This document shows, piece by piece, positions 11,212 to 23,107 of a stretch of DNA of 64,000 nt. The stretch comes from Helianthus annuus. Taxonomy: Eukaryota > Streptophyta > Magnoliopsida > Asterales > Asteraceae. A program made the position numbers and the translations under genes. The stretch covers positions 86,840,393 through 86,904,392 of the forward strand of contig NC_035438.2 of the NCBI RefSeq assembly GCF_002127325.2, read 5' to 3'. Below the pieces are notes generated by a model. The model ran no database searches. It was not told where the DNA came from and saw nothing but the letters and a program-made list of their open reading frames with translations. Every line of letters starts with the position of its first letter. Positions within the stretch are counted from its first letter, which is position 1.

Positions 11212-13674
11212 TGTAACGCCCGACTCTTTTGTACTTTCCATTTATAGAAAGTTTTGTTCGTATTTCTATTTTTGGAAACCTTGTATTCTTGTAATCGTTC
11301 TTTCCTTGTAATCATTGTCAAACCGAGACTTGGATCATTAATGAAACTTGTATTTTGTTACATTATTGTGGTACGCACTCTAATTATGCTCATATGTTCG
11401 ATTAGTGAATCAATTTATGCTTGAACGTTATTCTTGGAAACTATGTGCTAAACTTGTAATTAAACTAAACTTATGCATTGGACGTGTTTTGAACGAGAAT
11501 GATACTTGGTTATGACATTTATACGCTTAATTATACTTTGATTTTGATCATCGTACTTGATTACACCTTATACTATGCTTTTATGGCCAAACAAGTCCCT
11601 AAACTCTCAAACTTGCACCTAAAAGAATCAAATATAAACTTCAGGGGGTCAAAGTGCAACATAATGAAACTTGCCGGAACTAGGGCGCCGCGTGATGCCA
11701 AGGCCCTAGGCGTCACGCTAGGCCCCTGTTTCGGCCGACCTTGTGTTTTCTTGAGCTGTTGCACGAAATCCCATTAATCCAACTCACCCAATCACCTTTA
11801 ATCCACCTCTAATCACCTCCAATCAACTCTAAACTCTTCCATTATAAATACCCACCTTCTCCAACCCATTTTACACTTTCACAACTCTCTAATCTTTACA
11901 AAATTGCTCTCAAATCTGCTGTGAATCTGAGTTTTGGACAGATTCGTGTACCTTCACAAAAGTGAGTGTAACTTGCTCATTTCTCAACCAAATCACTTGG
12001 TTCTTCTTCCTATTGCTTTGTTATGTCCTTGGGTTTGAATCCTTGGTTTTTCCTTGGAAGAATCATGCTTGGATTTGCCCTAAAATGGACTAAAACTTTC
12101 TGTTTTGTTTATTATTATTCAACAACTTGTTATTTCTTATCAAACTTGAGCCTACTCATCTCACACCTATGTCCTAATGCTTACAACACTTCTCGTGGTT
12201 GGTTAAGCTTAAAAACAAGGTTGAGACACTTAAAAATCAGAGGATAAAACCTCATAAACTTGGTGTTTTGTTTAGGGTTTTAACCCACAAGTCATGTCAA
12301 ACTTGGACTTTGATGCATGAGTGATTATGGAACAACTTGGGTTGTCCAAACATACAATCCTCACATGATTTGATGATTTCTATTAGTTTGGTTTCTTTTA
12401 CACACTTGTATAAACCTTAGTTCGTGACCCTCCTTGGTTGTCTTTACATCAAGTGAAGTGGTGAACATCAAAGGGGTTCCTAAACGGAAGCTTAGTCTTC
12501 CTACCCCATACATGACATCCTTGTAACTAGAGGTGCCTAAATGGAGATTTATTCTTCTACCTCCTACTTGAAATATTGGACCTAAATAATATGTAATATT
12601 TAACCTAAGTATAAGCATATACTCATTCGAACCTTTGATGTTTAACTTATGTTTACATGTTAAAGAAGTAGAACATCATCCAAGACCTAAACCTTAATAT
12701 GATTCTAATGGGTATACTACCCATGAAAAACATTAAATAACCATATTGGTTACCTAGTGTCATATGAGGGTTATAAGGTTTAAAAGATGATTACTTTTAT
12801 ATTTTACTTTATGCTAAGTTATTTCATATTCTTAATCTTCCGTTAAACGCCAAACTCACACACCTACGTTTCCTCGTGTAGAAGGACTAGGTGCTCCAAG
12901 CTAATTCATCCACCCACTTACTCTCGGAATCCCAAGTTCAAGACTTGTAAACCGTGAGTATACTCGATCCCTTTTTCCCCTTTACACTTTGGGATGCAAC
13001 ATGTATACCTATTCAAAACAACTTTTATGCTTAAACAAAACATACTCTATCTATGAACGTGACATGAAATTATTGTGAATATTTGCTATGCTTGTATGTT
13101 CTATGAACGATTTGGAACGTTATATGCTCATTAACTTTGCTAGCCCACCTTAACAATTATAGCGCTATAGGATTAACGCCTCGCCCGCTATTCTATTGGG
13201 TATTGTTAAGTTAAACATTACCACCCCGCTAAACTATTGGGATTAGGCTATTTTATGCGTTGTATTCTTGGGTTTGATCATATAGTACGCCAAAATTGCA
13301 TTGCTAGTAAATTTATTCACTATGTAACATGTTGGATATGAGTTTTTATTCTATTATGCTATGTAGTCAAACTTGTATACTCGCCTTTGCTTTTGCATTG
13401 AACTCTATTTTAATACATGTTGCATGTTAATTATTGAGATGATATGCAAGACGAAACAAGGTTTAGGGTGGACTAGATACACACCTAGATTAATCTATCT
13501 TTTGTTGTTATGTTACAATTTGAAATAATGTTGCTATTTTTATTTGAATCTTGTATGACATTTAGTCTTGAAATGAAATTTTGAATTAAATTAATATTGT
13601 CACATAGTGTTATGATGTTTTGAGCAATTTGTTCGTCTCATCCTGATGTTTTCGCCATCGGTTGGGGTGTGACA
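11212..13674 (+). repeat. 5' LTR of the LARD-like element
   Basis: It runs tgtaacgcccgac ... ggggtgtgaca. It contains a TATA (tataaata, 11843-11850) followed by a pyrimidine-rich leader, and a 'gccgcgtgatgccaaggccc' GC-rich patch near 11690. Small frames at 11499-11777, 12023-12247 and 12361-12618 recur in the other LTR and are not genes. Confidence 0.95.
11843..11850 (+). promoter_or_regulatory. LTR promoter TATA box
   Basis: TATAAATA after 'cttccat', with an identical copy in the 3' LTR at 17866-17873. It is expected to start the genomic RNA about 30 bases downstream. Confidence 0.6.
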
Positions 13675-13677
13675 GAT

Positions 13678-13690
13678 TGGTATCAGAGCC
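13678..13690 (+). promoter_or_regulatory. Primer binding site, initiator tRNA-Met type
   Basis: TGGTATCAGAGCC starts 3 bases after the 5' LTR, the standard plant LTR-retrotransposon minus-strand primer site. Confidence 0.9.
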
Positions 13691-16600
13691 ATAACTATAG
13701 GGAATTAGGAAAATTGCCATGCTTTTGCCTTAATCTATAGTTCTAGGAATTTTGCCTCTTATTTGTTGTTTAAAACTTTTGTGCTCTACCATGCATGCTT
13801 CCTAGCTATACTTCTTTTTGATTAAATTTATGTGCCTTTCCTAAGGCTAACACGAATACACTTATGCTATTTTTATACTCTTGTAACACCAACGAGAAGA
13901 ATTTACCAAAATAGGCGTGAAACCCACAATTTGTTAAAAGACTCTCATTCTACCTTTAATCTATTTTTGCACGAAATTTCACCATTAAGCTAGGAGTGAC
14001 ATCCACAACTTAATGGTAATTTCCATTTCAGCTCTAGTGGACCCTCGTCAAAGTGTCAAAATTTTATTTTTGATCGACGAGTACCAACCACATTTAGGGT
14101 ACGAAATCGTCAAGTTAGGGGTGAAACCCGCATCTCGTCGATTAAGTCCCATTCCTCGATTTTTATTCTCGCCAAAGTCCCGAATGTTTCAATCATTTAG
14201 AGATGTGTAGTAACAGGAAGGGTAAGATACCATTAATCGCTTCTCGACGAGAGTATCTTACTTATAGGCCAAAGCACAATATCTCTAATTCGAAAGAACT
14301 TTCGACCCACTTTGGAATAGTCGACGTTTCTCTACCCAAAACAATCCAATGTTTTATTGAGCCTCTATTTTATGTATCTCAATTTATATGTGATTTTATA
14401 CTTGAACGTTCGTTCATTTCCAAATGTCGTTTTAATCATTTGCACGTTATCGCAATCGCGAACAATAATAATTCATCTCGAACAAACTAAATTTACAATG
14501 CTTTCCTTATTCATGTTATGCTATGTGAAATCCATGATTATACTATGTGAGACGTCGTAATCTTTTATGTTATACAACTCGAGCTAGAACCCTTTATGCT
14601 ATGTGATCAATTTCATTTTCTTAAACAAACATTATGACCAAGTCTCACCTATTCCCTCTTTTCGAATTCGAATTATTTTTTTGAAATTTCGCTTTTACGC
14701 ATATATCGTACAAATACTTTATCATACATTTATACATTATTCACATACATGATTTCACATAATTTTATTTATACCCCTTGTAACAATAAATGGAGACATA
14801 TCATCAAGATGGGAATGATTTTTTTACCTTGACGACTAACTCCGTCTCTTTTCTCATCTTACAACGACCTCGCCAACGAATTAGGGGTGATTCCCTTACC
14901 TAGGTGATCGTTACAAATATTTTCCTTAATAGACTATATTACGTAAATATGATCACGTTTATATCTGAATCGTTTATCATTAGCCAAATCTCTATTTATT
15001 TCAACATGCATTGTTTATATGAACGAATTCCTTATTCTACAATCTATTTTTATATAGCTCACACACACAAAATTCTTAACCTCTACCATAAACGCTTATT
15101 CCTCGATTCTCAAAAATTTACGAAATGCTACTTATCAACCTAGTTGGTTTAATAAATCCATTGCCCACGAAATTTTGTATTCAACGTAACTATTGAAAAA
15201 GGCTCATCTTATGTCCTTAAACTAGAGATTTCTATTTTCAATTAGGAATCAAACCAACTTTTTCACGCACACCTACGAAATACTACCAATGTTATTCAAT
15301 CATTTACTAAAATTTCTTTCAAAATCAGTAAAATGTTTTATTAAAGATGCTTTTTCAACAACCACTAAGATCGTATACCAAAATCCTTTTTCTTAAAAAT
15401 CAACGTTGTCACAAAAATCTCTAAACTTCGAATTTCTTCTTTAATGCAAGATCATTTAAAACGATGCAAACTTATGTACTTCTAGAACCTTTTCAACCAT
15501 TATTCAATACATCAATTTAATTTAAAATGTGTGGACAAGGAAACTTCATAAGAACCAATCATCTTCAATGTATGTAAATCCTTTTTTTAAAACAAGAGTA
15601 GCATTTCCTTTCTTTCACAAAGTATAACACACATAACCAATAGATATTTTATACTCTCTTTACATTTATGAACTAGATTGTATATTTCATGTCAACTCAA
15701 TCTATTTTGATTTTAATTAAACTTCACGCTTTGCTCAAACAACTATAGTACCATCTTACGTGTTTTAGTTTATATCTCGCGTCAATTTAGCAAATACTAC
15801 TCATTTTTGTTTTCTTTTATACTCAGAACTTCTTAATCTTTTACGTACTTAAATTCATACACTACGATTAATACCGTATACAAAATCCTTATCTCTCACA
15901 CTAACATTCATATTTGTACATTTTACGTTATACTCATATGTTACACATGTATTCAGATTTATATTCATATTCATCTAATTATACTTACACTCGCATTTAT
16001 ACAATTACGTCTACACTAATATTCATATTCATGTTTACACTCATACATCCTACTTATACCTATATCTGTACAACTATGCTTAAACCTATATTCACTCTCA
16101 TATATATTTCATTCATACTAAATTAATTATGATTACACTTGTATTCATAGTGATATTCTCATTTATACAATTTATGTTATACTCGTACTCATATATATAC
16201 TCTCATTTATACGATTTATATTTGGGCTCACGTTCACTCATTTTTGTACTCACATTTATACCCGCTTTTTACACACGTTGTGCTTGTGCTCATACTCTTG
16301 TCATACGTTTTGGTGTTTATGCTCACATGCGTACTCATATTTAAACTTATACTATGCTCGTGATTTATTCATACTTAAAATTTATACTTCGCACCTATAC
16401 GCGAGCGAAACCGGAGGGATTCGCTTACGTTGGTCTTATACTATTTGGAACACAGACGTACTTATATGCTACATTCCTATACACTCGCAATCTTATTTTC
16501 AAAATTTATGCATACCTTGGTTCATACGCAACTAGTACAAGATATGTGGATCATGCGACGATTGGTATAATCGTGGGTGCACACGGGGTTATAGTAATGG

Positions 16601-17198
16601 CCGTATGAGAACCATAGAGTGTACTACTGTGTATGGTAAGGCACAGAACGTAACATTGCACGAAATATAAAACAGATGCAACGTGGTCAAAACACGGTGG
16701 ATACGCCGCTGGTACTTCCTACATATAAGTGTTTTCACCATGTTACCAAAATTTCATAAAACGTGCTATGAGAAATTCAGTGTTTTACAGACCATTTAGA
16801 CCTGTTACAACCTTCGACAACTCACAAACGCATTATATCCGATTATCCATGACGAGAATTCATCTTTAACACGCTACTTTCGTCTATCTAATACTTTTAT
16901 CATTCTTATACATGCATTCGTTTATTAAGAATCAATCGTCCACTTCTATACTTCTAGTATTCTCCATTATTTTTGTCTTTTATACGAACCTCGTTGGCAA
17001 TCAAGTCTGTTAAACCGTCTTCCTATTCTTATTTCTTATATAGACGTACTTATTAGACCATTATCACTTTATTCAAAGTACTAGGCCTTGTCGTTCTCCA
17101 AAACTTCATGCTTTTCAAAACGTTTCAAATTTTTAAAGTCTCATTTCTTAATAATCACCTTATTTCCAAAACTTTTTCAAGCCTCCCTACGTCTTCCT
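13691..17198 (+). other. Non-coding interior of the LARD-like element
   Basis: About 3.5 kb with no recognisable gag, protease, RT, RNase H or integrase on either strand; open frames are short and have no motifs. From 15850 to 16400 it becomes a degenerate low-complexity tract built from 'tcatatt', 'tatactcat' and 'cattta' variants. The last 40 bases before the PPT match the 3' end of the chromovirus at 46680. Confidence 0.8.
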
Positions 17199-17233
17199 AA
17201 ATTTCGGTACGAAATTTCCTAAAGGAGGGGAGA
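17199..17233 (+). promoter_or_regulatory. PPT-adjacent inverted repeat and polypurine tract
   Basis: AAATTTCG (17199-17206), loop GTA, CGAAATTT (17210-17217) is a perfect 8 bp inverted repeat. It is followed by the PPT aaaggaggggaga (17221-17233), then 'c' and the 3' LTR at 17235. The PPT primes plus-strand DNA synthesis; the inverted repeat has no assigned role. Confidence 0.75.
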
Positions 17234-17234
17234 C

Positions 17235-19697
17235 TGTAACGCCCGACTCTTTTGTACTTTCCATTTATAGAAAGTTTTGTTCGTATTTCTATTTTTGGAA
17301 ACCTTGTATTCTTGTAATCGTTCTTTCCTTGTAGTCATTGTCAAACCGAGACTTGGATCATTAATGAAACTTGTATTTTGTTACATTATTGTGGTACGCA
17401 CTCTAATTATGCTCATATGTTCGATTAGTGAATCAATTTGTGCTTGAACGTTATTCTTGGAAACTATGTGCTAAACTTGTAATTAAACTAAACTTATGCA
17501 TTGAACGTGTTTTGAACGAGAACGATACTTGGTTATGACATTTATACGCTTAATTATACTTTGATTTTGATCATCGTACTTGATTACACCTTATACTATG
17601 CTTTTATGGCCAAACAAGTCCCTAAACTCTCAAACTTGCACCTAAAAGAATCAAATATAAACTTCAGGGGGTCAAAGTGCAACATAATGAAACTTGCCGG
17701 AACTAGGGCGCCGCGTGACGCCAAGGCCCTAGGCGTCACGCTAGGCCCTTGTTTCGGCAGACCTTGTGTTTTCTTGAGCTGTTGCACGAAATCCCATTAA
17801 TCCAACTCACCCAATCACCTTTAATCCACCTCTAATCACCTCCAATCAACTCTAAACTCTTCCATTATAAATACCCACCTTCTCCAACCCATTTTACACT
17901 TTCACAACTCTCTAATCTTCACAAAATTGCTCTCAAATCTGCTGTGAATCTGAGTTTTGGACAGATTCGTGTACCTTCACAAAAGTGAGTGTAACTTGCT
18001 CATTTCTCAACCAAATCACTTGGTTCTTCTTCCTATTGCTTTGTTATGTCCTTGGGTTTGAATCCTTGGTTTTTCCTTGGAAGAATCATGCTTGGATTTG
18101 CCCTAAAATGGACTAAAACTTTCTGTTTTGTTTATTATTATTCAACAACTTGTTATTTCTTATCAAACTTGAGCCTACTCATCTCACACCTATGTCCTAA
18201 TGCTTACAACACTTCTCGTGGTTGGTTAAGCTTAAAAACAAGGTTGAGACACTTAAAAATCAGAGGATTAAACCTCATAAACTTGGTGTTTTGTTTAGGG
18301 TTTTAACCCACAAGTCATGTCAAACTTAGACTTTGATGCATGAGTGATTATGGAACAACTTGGGTTGTCCAAACATACAATCCTCACATGATTTGATGAT
18401 TTCTATTAGTTTGGTTTATTTTACACACTTGTATAAACCTTAGTTCGTGACCCTCCTTGGTTGTCTTTACATCAAGTGAAGTGGTGAACATCAAAGGGGT
18501 GCCTAAATGGAAGCTTAGTCTTCCTACCCCATACATGACATCCTTGTAACTAGAGGTGCCTAAATGGAGATTTATTCTTCTACTTCCTACTTGAAATATT
18601 GGACCTAAATAATATGTAATATTTAACCTAAGTATAAGCACATACTCATTCGAACCTTTGATATTAAACTTATGTTTACATGTTAAAGAAGTAGAACATC
18701 ATCCAAGACCTAAACCTTAATATGATTCTAATGGGTATACTACCCATGAAAAACATTAAATAACCATATTGGTTACCTAGTGTCATATGAGGGTTATAAG
18801 GTTTAAAAGATGATTACTTTTATATTTTACTTTATGCTAAGTTATTTCATATTCTTAATCTTCCGTTAAACGCCAAACTCACACACCTACGTTTCCTCGT
18901 GTAGAAGGACTAGGTGCTCCAAGCTAATTCATCCACCCACTTACTCTCGGAATCCCAAGTTCAAGACTTGTAAACCGTGAGTATACTCGATCCCTTTTTC
19001 CCCTTTACACTTTGGGATGCAACATGTATACCTATTCAAAACAACTTTTATGCTTAAACAAAACATACTCTATCTATGAACGTGACATGAAACTATTGTG
19101 AATATTTGCTATGCTTGTATGCTCTATGAACGATTTGGAACGTTATATGCTCATTAACTTTGCTAGCCCACCTTAACAATTATAGCGCTATAGGATTAAC
19201 GCCCTGCCCGCTATTCTATTGGGTATTGTTAAGTTAAACATTACCACCCCGCTAAACTATTGGGATTAGGCTATTTTATGCGTTGTATTCTTGGGTTTGA
19301 TCATATAGTACGCCAAAATTGCATTGCTAGTAAATTTATTCACTATGTAACATGTTGGATATGAGTTTTTATTCTGTTATGCTATGTAGTCAAACTTGTA
19401 TACTCGCCTTTGCTTTTGCATTGAACTCTATTTTAATACATGTTGCAGGTTAATTATTGAGATGATATGCAAGACGAAACAAGGTTTAGGGTGGACTAGA
19501 TACACACCTATATTAATCTATCTTTTGTTGTTATGTTACAATTTGAAACAATGTTGCTATTTTTATTTGAATCTTGTATGACATTTAGTCTTGAAATGAA
19601 ATTTTGAATTAAATTAATATTGTCACATAGTGTTATGATGTTTTGAGCAATTTGTTCGTCTCATCCCGATGTTTCCGCCATCAGTTGGGGTGTGACA
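17235..19697 (+). repeat. 3' LTR of the LARD-like element
   Basis: 2463 bp, the same length as the 5' LTR, ending gtgtgaca at 19697 directly before the TSD. Its TATA is at 17866-17873. Confidence 0.95.
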
Positions 19698-22546
19698 GCA
19701 TATCTCCCAACTTCACCCTATTGGCATGGTTAGGGTTCGACATTTTGAATTTGTGTGTCGGACAATGCATATTGAGCCAACTGTTTTCGATTTAGGGTTT
19801 TTCACCAAATGCACTATACCCAAGGGTTTTACTTGTTCGTTTAGAGGGCGTCTGCAAAGAAGATTTTACAGCAACCCCCAAAATCCTTTCACGATTGGAA
19901 ACAAAAATTCTTTTTTATCAAGGCCGGAGTGATTCCGGTGAGGATGGTTTTAAGGGGGAAGGAAGATGTTCCGATTAAAACGATTCAGACCCCTGTTGAC
20001 GAGAACTGGTACCAGGATCTAAAGGACGTTCCGAACATTGCTTTGCCGGAGAAAGCTCTTGTCGGAGCCAGCATGAGCTTGAATTGGAAGATGGATCGTG
20101 ACGATAAACCAGTATATACGGAGGATGGTCATAGTAAGTTTGGGGGTTTTCCCTCTCTCTCTCTTTTTTTTTTTTTGAACTTGCCTTTCTTCCTTTGTAG
20201 TTGTGTCGCTGTATGTTGTCGCGTTCAAGAGGGAAGGTGGAAGAATGGGTACCATTAAGAAGAAACCTGATGAGGAGCTTTGGTACCACCGGATTGTGAG
20301 AAACTTTGTTCTTCCGCGAGATGCGGATCTGTCTGCTCATCCTGCTGCCGGTGCTGGTAAGCTATATTGGTTTTTTGTTTTGCTTTTTGCGTTTTTGAAT
20401 AATTTATTCTTTGCGCTTAGTTTAGGTGAGTTGTCAAATTTGGGCATAGGCCCTGAGAAGAGGAAACGCGCGATGACTTCTACTTCTATGCCGAAGAAAG
20501 GTGAAGATAAAACGCAATCCTTGAAGACAAAAAATGTTGGAGGAGAGAAGAAAGGTATGCGCCATTCCTCTGACTCCTGGTGCGGTTATGTGGTGGTTTC
20601 TGACTCTTTGGAGGGTCTTATACCTGCAGTTACTGTTAGGAGGCCAAAATCTGAACTGGGAGATACTGCTGATATCCCTCCATCCAACCCAAATGAACCC
20701 ATTGACTTGGATTCTTGCCCTGAACACTTGGTGCATAGGAAAGCTGGTAAAAGGAAACAAGCTGATACTGATGCTGAGGGTCAGCCTTCTAAGAAGATTC
20801 AGAGGAAGAAAATTACCAGAAGAGGAAATGTAGATGCTTTTATTTCGGAACTTGTTCCTGGTAAGTGTTGCCTTTTCTTGTTTCCTTTATGCGCATTAAA
20901 TCTTTACAGATTTTGTTGTTTTCCCAGAAGTTCCTGTTTCCCCTGTTCCCACAGAGCTGCAATCTGTGGTTAATGAAGAGCTTCCATCCACCCCTCCGCG
21001 TGCTTCTGTTGTTGACCAGTTAGAGCCTACGGGGGTTGCTGATGGTGGTGTGGATAAGACTGTTGAGACTGAGAAGCCTGTTGATATTGCTGCGGAAACT
21101 GAAAAAGTTGTTGATCCAGGGGTTGTGGATGGTGCTGGTAATCCACAAACCCCTGAAACTGTTGTTCAAGATTTGGGGAAAGAACAAACTGCTGAAAAAA
21201 CTTCAACTCCTTCCCCTAAACCTTCTGATGCTATGCCTGAGCATGTTGAGAAGATGACAGTTGAGGAGCAAGGCTCATCTGCTGGTGTTGGTAAACATTC
21301 TCCGATCCGCCCAGAAGAAACTTTGGGGGATTACTACTACCGGACTTATATGGAGAAAGATGCCTCTGAGCCTCACGCCCCTATTTGGAATTTGAAGAAA
21401 GGTGACACTTTCTCGGATTGGCGCGTGTGCCAAGATTGGTTGCAGGGGATACTTCCGCCTGGGGAGATCAAGTTTCAAGAAGGCCGGTCTTATGAACAAA
21501 CCTATCAAACTTACCTTGAAGAGACTGCTTCTCATGTGTCTACCACTCATCGCATAGTGCGTGAGTGGTATAGTATGCATAAGGATTGGGAAGCTTTTAA
21601 CGTGTCTCAGAAGAAGTTTGCCAAAGACGAGAGGCGCTTGGCTCAGCTGAAGGCTAAATTGGAAACTGATCAAGCCAAGTTTGAGGCTGATCTTAAAACC
21701 GAGGAGTGGTCTGTTGCGGGCTGGAAGAGGAAAGCGGAAGCTGAAGCTGCTCTCCTTTCCGAGGAACGCAAAAACTGGAGGAAAATTTGCGAAAAAGATA
21801 ATGCTGAGAAGGCAAACCTTCGTAATATCATTAATAACCTCAAGGCTAAGGTTGAAAAACTGAAGAACCAGGATGCGGAGGTAGAAAAGTTGAAAAAGGA
21901 GAAAGCTGATGCAGAAGCTGCTTTACAAGAAGCGTGTTCCCATAGGGAGCGCAGTGAGCAACGAGAGGTACAAGCTTGTGCCACTCTTGCCCTTAGAGAT
22001 AAAGAGTTAGAAGAACTTACTGCTTTGCTTTCTGATCAGGAAAAACTTAAAAATGACCTGGAGCTTGCGCATTCTAAAAAGGCTGAAACCTCTCGCCGTT
22101 TGACCGAAACTAAAGAAAATTTGGAAAATTCTGAAACGGCGCGGGTCACGGCGGAGAGCGAGCTTGAACCTTTAAAGAGTGATATGGCGTGGTTAAAAGA
22201 TCGTGGAATTGCTTGTGTAAGTTGTTTGTTCCTTTTTGTTGTGGAATTGTTTATGCGCTTTCTTGTTATTCACCCTTTCCTCCTTCCGCAGGTTGCTGAG
22301 TCAGTGCTAAATTCTGAAGAGTTGGATAAAACTGTTGGGCGGTTAGTTGCTGCCGCGCGTAAAGATGGGTATGCCCAAGGATATGCTAAGTGTTCTCAGC
22401 ATGTAAATAGCGCTTTGAAGGTGGATTGGGATATCAGTAAATCTGCTACTTATGGCGTAGATACTAATGCTGTGCTTGCTGCTTTTAAAACAGAATTTAA
22501 CAACTTGCAACTTCCGGTTATGGATTTGATAAATGTGGCGCTGTAA

Positions 22547-23107
22547 TCTGACGATCACGTAGCGCAACTAAAAGAAATCTTTCCGGATGAGGGTGAAGAT
22601 TTGTCGTAGGTTGAAAATGTATTTGAACAATTCTCTTGTAATATTTGGGATGTATATCCCTTTTTTGTTGGTGTGCTGTTGCGCAAGTAACTAAAACACT
22701 GTCGTGTTTGATAGTTTTTCATGCGTATTTGTATGCCAAGAATAGTATGCTATGTTTTTCGTTTTACAATATTTTGCATGAGTACAATTACTTTTATTGA
22801 GTAAGGCGAATGAATTTGGTATAAAGCTCATGTGTGAACTTATGGTCGTTTGTGATGTGATCACTGACCGTTCATGAAGTTTATTTTGTAACTACCATAA
22901 TGTTTTTGCGCTTACTAAAAGAAATTGCATGCACTTTGTAAGAAAAACACAGAAATAATAGAAACTTTGTTATTTTATTTAGGGATAGAGCACAGAGGCT
23001 TTTACAAAGTTTGCTAATATAATTATATGAAACTTAACTTAGTCTCTAGTATTCCCGCTTCGCTTGATAGATCATGCTTTCCTGCGGGAAATTCATAGAG
23101 TTGTCTC
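22547..23107. other. Spacer between antisense gene and gag of the Tat-like element
   Basis: About 560 A/T-rich bases where pol should stand in an autonomous Tat element. No RT, RNase H or integrase motif is seen on either strand. The convergent ends of the antisense gene and gag lie here, so it probably holds both 3' UTRs. Confidence 0.65.

Larger units (their letters stand above)
11207..19702 (+). mobile_element. Complete non-coding LTR retrotransposon (LARD-like), TSD GCATA
   Basis: The element is 11212-19697 (8486 bp), flanked by GCATA at 11207-11211 and 19698-19702. LTRs are 11212-13674 and 17235-19697, both exactly 2463 bp, TG...CA. By eye they differ at about 28 sites (roughly 1.1%) with no length difference, so insertion is recent. 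PBS TGGTATCAGAGCC lies at 13678-13690 and PPT aaaggaggggaga at 17221-17233. The 3.5 kb interior has no gag or pol. It shares the PPT, the inverted repeat upstream of it and the LTR ends with the plus-strand chromovirus at 28246-56467, a plausible relative that could supply enzymes. Confidence 0.93.
10942..22546 (+). pseudogene. Antisense 'putative gypsy-type transposase' gene of the Tat-like element, spliced, interrupted
   Basis: It starts MSTGEHQEDLSEEM. Readable exons: 10942-11211 resuming at 19703-20133, 20201-20356, 20426-20554, 20630-20860, 20928-22216 and 22292-22546. Introns have GT-AG borders (for example 22217-22291). The N-terminal half ('GYITLFWDF', 'FEFVCRTMHIEPTVFDLG', 'WKMDRDDKPVYTEDG') resembles plant proteins labelled transposase (putative) gypsy type (PF04195-like). 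The middle is acidic and Lys-rich. Residues from 21580 to 22200 form a long coiled coil (repeated Glu/Lys/Leu/Ala). Breaks: a one-base frameshift near 11140, the non-coding element at 11212, a frameshift near 19800, and a TAG at 19842-19844. Its function is unknown; the coiled-coil half remains open. Confidence 0.75.

Noticed and set aside
11499..12618. Several open frames, repeated at 17561-18641
   Set aside because: They lie inside the two LTRs of the LARD-like element, with no domain or codon pattern.
13678..13690. Possible tRNA gene signal (initiator Met)
   Set aside because: Only the primer-binding complement is present; there is no cloverleaf.
20019..21984. Minus-strand open frames opposite the antisense gene
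   Set aside because: They are shadows of plus-strand exons with biased codon content, lacking motifs and splice support.
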